Source: Paragonimus skrjabini miyazakii
Taxonomy: Eukaryota > Platyhelminthes > Trematoda > Plagiorchiida > Troglotrematidae
Direction: 5' to 3'
Assembly (NCBI GenBank): GCA_014338405.1
Contig: JTDE01000164.1
Coordinates: forward strand, 1-64,000
DNA length: 64,000 nt
Shown here: positions 61,546 to 64,000 of the stretch, piece by piece
Layout: each line of letters begins with the position of its first letter
Numbering within the stretch: position 1 is the stretch's first letter
Notes under the pieces: model-generated
What the model saw: the letters and a program-made list of their open reading frames with translations, nothing else
Database searches by the model: none
What the model was told of the DNA's origin: nothing
Translations under genes and position numbers: made by a program

Positions 61546-62410
61546 TAAACCCGTTTGTGCTGAACTGGCATAAAGCTATCATATCGCAAGTACTGCCCTG
61601 TCCATGTAGACTTTCGGCAAACCGACCGTCTTACGGTGCCATCAGCTCTGCGTTGGATCAAAACATCTAAAAACGGCAGACAGTTATGGTTTTCTAATTC
61701 CATCATAAATCGTAAGTTCACGTGACTACTAGTGGGTTCTTTCACTGGCGTATCAATTTATTGTTCACTGTCAGCGATCACTATAATGTCGTCCACATAT
61801 CTCCGGTAAACCACGCTCGCTGCGATACGTTGATCCATTTTGCACTCTATAAAGGCAACGAAAATGTCCGCAAGGATTGGACCTAGAGGACGTCCTATAG
61901 CCATCCCATCGATCTGTGTGAAACTCCTCTTCTGAAATTTGAACTGAACATCTGTTGTACACAGGTAAAGTAGGTGTTCCAGTTCAAACACAGAAAAACC
62001 GCACAGTTTCATTTATGGGAACATTAATGAACAGTTATTCAGTATCCAGCGAGGCCACCAGCTTTCCGCTAGTGTTAACTTTTGATAACACGTCAACAAA
62101 TTCGAAGCTGTCCTTCAAAATATATTTGGCTAGAGACCGTCTAACTGCTTCCAGCATTCTAACAAGCCACTTCGCAAGTTTGTGTTGAGGTGAGTTGTAC
62201 ATCGATAATATTGGCATGACTGGAATATCCGGCTTATGAGTTTTTGGTAAACCATAAAACTGGGGCGTTTGTGAACCAATCGGCTTAAGAAAGTTAAAGG
62301 TTGTCTCATTACTGAGGTTAGCTTTAAGTAGGACTTTTAAATCCCCCTGTATTCGTTTTTCTAGTACTGTTGGTTCATTGATTTTGGCTTCGTCTCGGGG
62401 ACCTTCCTTC
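61545..62410 (-). pseudogene. PLE-H reverse transcriptase
   Basis: Blocks in order: FYGLPKTHKPDIPVMPILSM; SFEFVDVLSKVNTSGKLVAS; motif A as SLDTE, TAA, LFINVPINETV (62050-62000); after a frame change, YLCTTDVQFKFQKRSF and IDGMAIGRPLGPILADIF (motif B); motif C as VYRRYVDDIIVIADSEQ with YVDD at 61799-61788; a stop; then HNCLPFLDVLIQRRADGTV and RRSVCRKSTWTGQYL (61745-61545). The catalytic Asp residues of motifs A and C are present, which makes this the youngest-looking RT here. Confidence 0.9.
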
Positions 62411-63469
62411 CATCTGTATAATGCTACAAGTCAAATGTTATCGAATGACTTTAATGATATACTCCATAAAGTGATAACTTATTTCGTGATGCATTTACCT
62501 GGAGGACACCCTAACATGCTCATTTGTCTAGTTGGAGCTCTCTACATACAGTGTAGAGTTCACCAGACTCTCCGCCAAGTGCAAAAGATTTGCAGATGTT
62601 TGACTTCTTTGTAGTTGGCCAACTCGAAATCCAATAGTGAGTGCGGTCAGATTAAAAGCGACTTACTATGCTTATTTAGTCTTTCAAGCTAACATGTAGC
62701 CATTGACTGCAGTATATATATGTATGCGAACAAACGTGCAACAACTTTGACTGACAGATATTTGTACCCTTAAGAAATCAGTATTGGTTTCACAAACATC
62801 AATGATGCTCCATTTGTTTGAACTATCTAATCAAGTCTACGTTCATTCGGTTTTGTCATATTGAGTCAATGTTTGCACACAATCTCGATTTTCCACAAAG
62901 CTGTCAAATCCATTTGTCAAACTTACGTCGGCAAAACTGGTGGTATAATTGAATGAGCATATTCGAGTACTGAATGAACGATACGAGAGCAAAGAATACA
63001 TCCATCCTTTTTAGGAATGTTTACAGAACGGCGGTAATTTCATACATCCAACCTTTCACCGGCTTTCTAACGAATTGGCCGGTGTGCTTTACAAAATGTT
63101 TTTTAGTGTTAATGATACTCGAATCGGCGGACAGTGGTTCGATTCATAGAACACATGGCTATACTTGTCTCATGTCATGACCTAAAATAAATAGCATTAT
63201 CAACTTATCAAGGCCGACTTTCTCATGCCTGACCGTCACTTGTCACACGACTAGTAACAGCGCACCTACCAGTTCGCTGTTGTGACTCAGTCAACCCCAC
63301 TCGCAAACACTACTGCAAGTTAATTTTCTGCTAGGCGACATGTGGACTACGTGCACAAAATTTCGTCCTTGGGTACGTTCAGTAGTAAAGAGAGTATCCA
63401 GCCATTCTGTTCAAGACCACTGGCGAAACGTCCCTTGATTATATCAGTCACGCCACGATAATCACTCAC
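62411..63469. other. No supported gene; upstream flank of PLE-H
   Basis: The first 200 bases may hold the decayed N-terminus of PLE-H. Beyond about 62650 nothing is recognisable. Confidence 0.4.
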
Positions 63470-63539
63470 TTGGTGTTGACCCAACTTTATGGGATTCCAA
63501 CCCGTCATATCCTCATACACAACTGTGTGATATAAAACA
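63470..63539 (-). CDS. weak candidate internal exon, unknown protein
   Basis: A pyrimidine-rich stretch and TTTACAAG precede a 70-base open segment (VLYHTVVYEDMTGWNPIKLG, then QHQ) that ends at a consensus donor GTGAGT (63469-63464). It might belong to the same minus-strand gene as the exon at 60268-60374, with PLE-H in the intron between them. The exon is short and unnamed, so this is a lead only. Confidence 0.3.
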
Positions 63540-64000
63540 CTTGTAAATGCAATGAACGTTTCCATGGAAAGAAAACCCAGGTGTTGTTACAACATGTAGT
63601 TATGCACCCAAAGGTACACCAACCGTGCGTCACTATCGTACAACCACAGATGTGTAACGGAACCCCACTTTTACCATCCAAAATCTCCTTCTTTACCATG
63701 ATAGCGGCTTCCTAAAATCAGAATGAAAAGAAACTCCTTGAGCAACCGAGAAGTAATCGTCATGAATTTGCCTGTTCGAGTTTTATTTCACCATGCTCAT
63801 TAGTGGCTTAGTGACCTTCAATCTTCCGATTCAAGAATGTTCGCAGGTAGCCAAGTTCCACACAAACACTCTGTGTGTCCCTCCCCGAGTTGCACACCTA
63901 CTTGGAGTGGAACAAAGTGGCTTTTTGCACCCAGCTTTTGAATTGATTTGAGATCAGTGTTATGGGGACAGTCGCGTTACTCTCGAGACCAAGGACACGA
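63540..64000. other. No supported gene at window end
   Basis: The minus-strand frame 63505-63699 (Cys-rich) overlaps the candidate exon in another phase and has no splice support. Nothing else is seen. Confidence 0.4.

Larger units (their letters stand above)
60851..62410 (-). mobile_element. PLE-H: best-preserved Penelope-like element, RT plus GIY-YIG
   Basis: From about 62410 leftward the protein order is complete from the RT entry to the C-terminus: EAKINEPTVLEKRIQ, FYGLPKTHKPDIPVMPIL, the palm, the VCRKSTWTGQYLRYDSF block, the linker and the nuclease. RT and nuclease are each largely readable, with an intact YVDD. It is still broken by a TAA in motif A, stops after ADSEQ and after KRV, and frameshifts between the blocks. 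A PLE is a retroelement that copies its RNA at telomeric or cut DNA ends. Similar sequence is known in trematodes. The N-terminal block may reach about 62600 but is too decayed to call. Confidence 0.92.

Noticed and set aside
61055..61573. 172-codon plus-strand frame, the second longest open frame
   Set aside because: It is antisense to the PLE-H linker and GIY-YIG domain, whose signature residues are all on the minus strand.
1..64000. Bacterial features: operons, Shine-Dalgarno sites, CRISPR arrays, riboswitches, rRNA, complete tRNAs
   Set aside because: None seen. The frame lengths, exon-like islands and retroelement types indicate an animal nuclear genome; no regularly spaced repeat array exists.

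Overview
The window looks like nuclear genomic DNA of a flatworm, most likely a digenean (liver-fluke-like) trematode. It is AT-rich (estimated by eye), has no long intact reading frames and no bacterial gene organisation, and carries short exon-like islands with GT..AG borders. Its decayed retroelements are of types known from trematodes: a CsRn1/gypsy-like LTR element, an RTE-like LINE and many Penelope-like elements (PLEs). The species cannot be fixed from this sequence alone.

Layout. 1-360 is a GC-rich block, probably a dispersed repeat. 1545-3290 (+) is a gypsy/CsRn1-like remnant (leader with a tRNA-Leu-like 3' half, gag, CHCC-like knuckle, aspartic protease with a DIG active site). 3640-3890 (+) is the 3' tail of a PLE ending in a hammerhead-ribozyme-like core. 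About 8174-8687 (+) is a candidate exon pair. 9797-11817 is a long imperfect inverted repeat with arms of about 340 bp. 13739-14003 (+) is a strong exon candidate. 14-26 kb is mostly featureless. 26187-26970 (+) and 30102-30415 (+) are PLE remnants. 35480-35657 (+) is a candidate signal-peptide first exon, followed by a GC-rich LTR-like block at 36009-36390. 37270-40100 (-) is an internally deleted RTE-like LINE. 41300-42265 (-) and 43400-45390 (+) are two PLEs placed head to head. 49403-49742 (-) holds two spliceable exons with a GDNF-receptor/GAS1-like cysteine pattern. 52380-53010 (-), 56450-57815 (-) and 60851-62410 (-) are three more PLEs. 60268-60374 (-) and 63470-63539 (-) are internal-exon candidates.

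Overall this looks like intronic or intergenic DNA with a few host exons, heavily colonised by retroelements. No retroelement appears intact. Eight independently decayed PLE fragments in 60 kb is the most striking feature. The reverse transcriptase (RT) and GIY-YIG endonuclease of PLEs were found by reading motifs across frameshifts and stops, so boundaries are approximate. Host genes are seen only as isolated exons; their full structures need transcript data.
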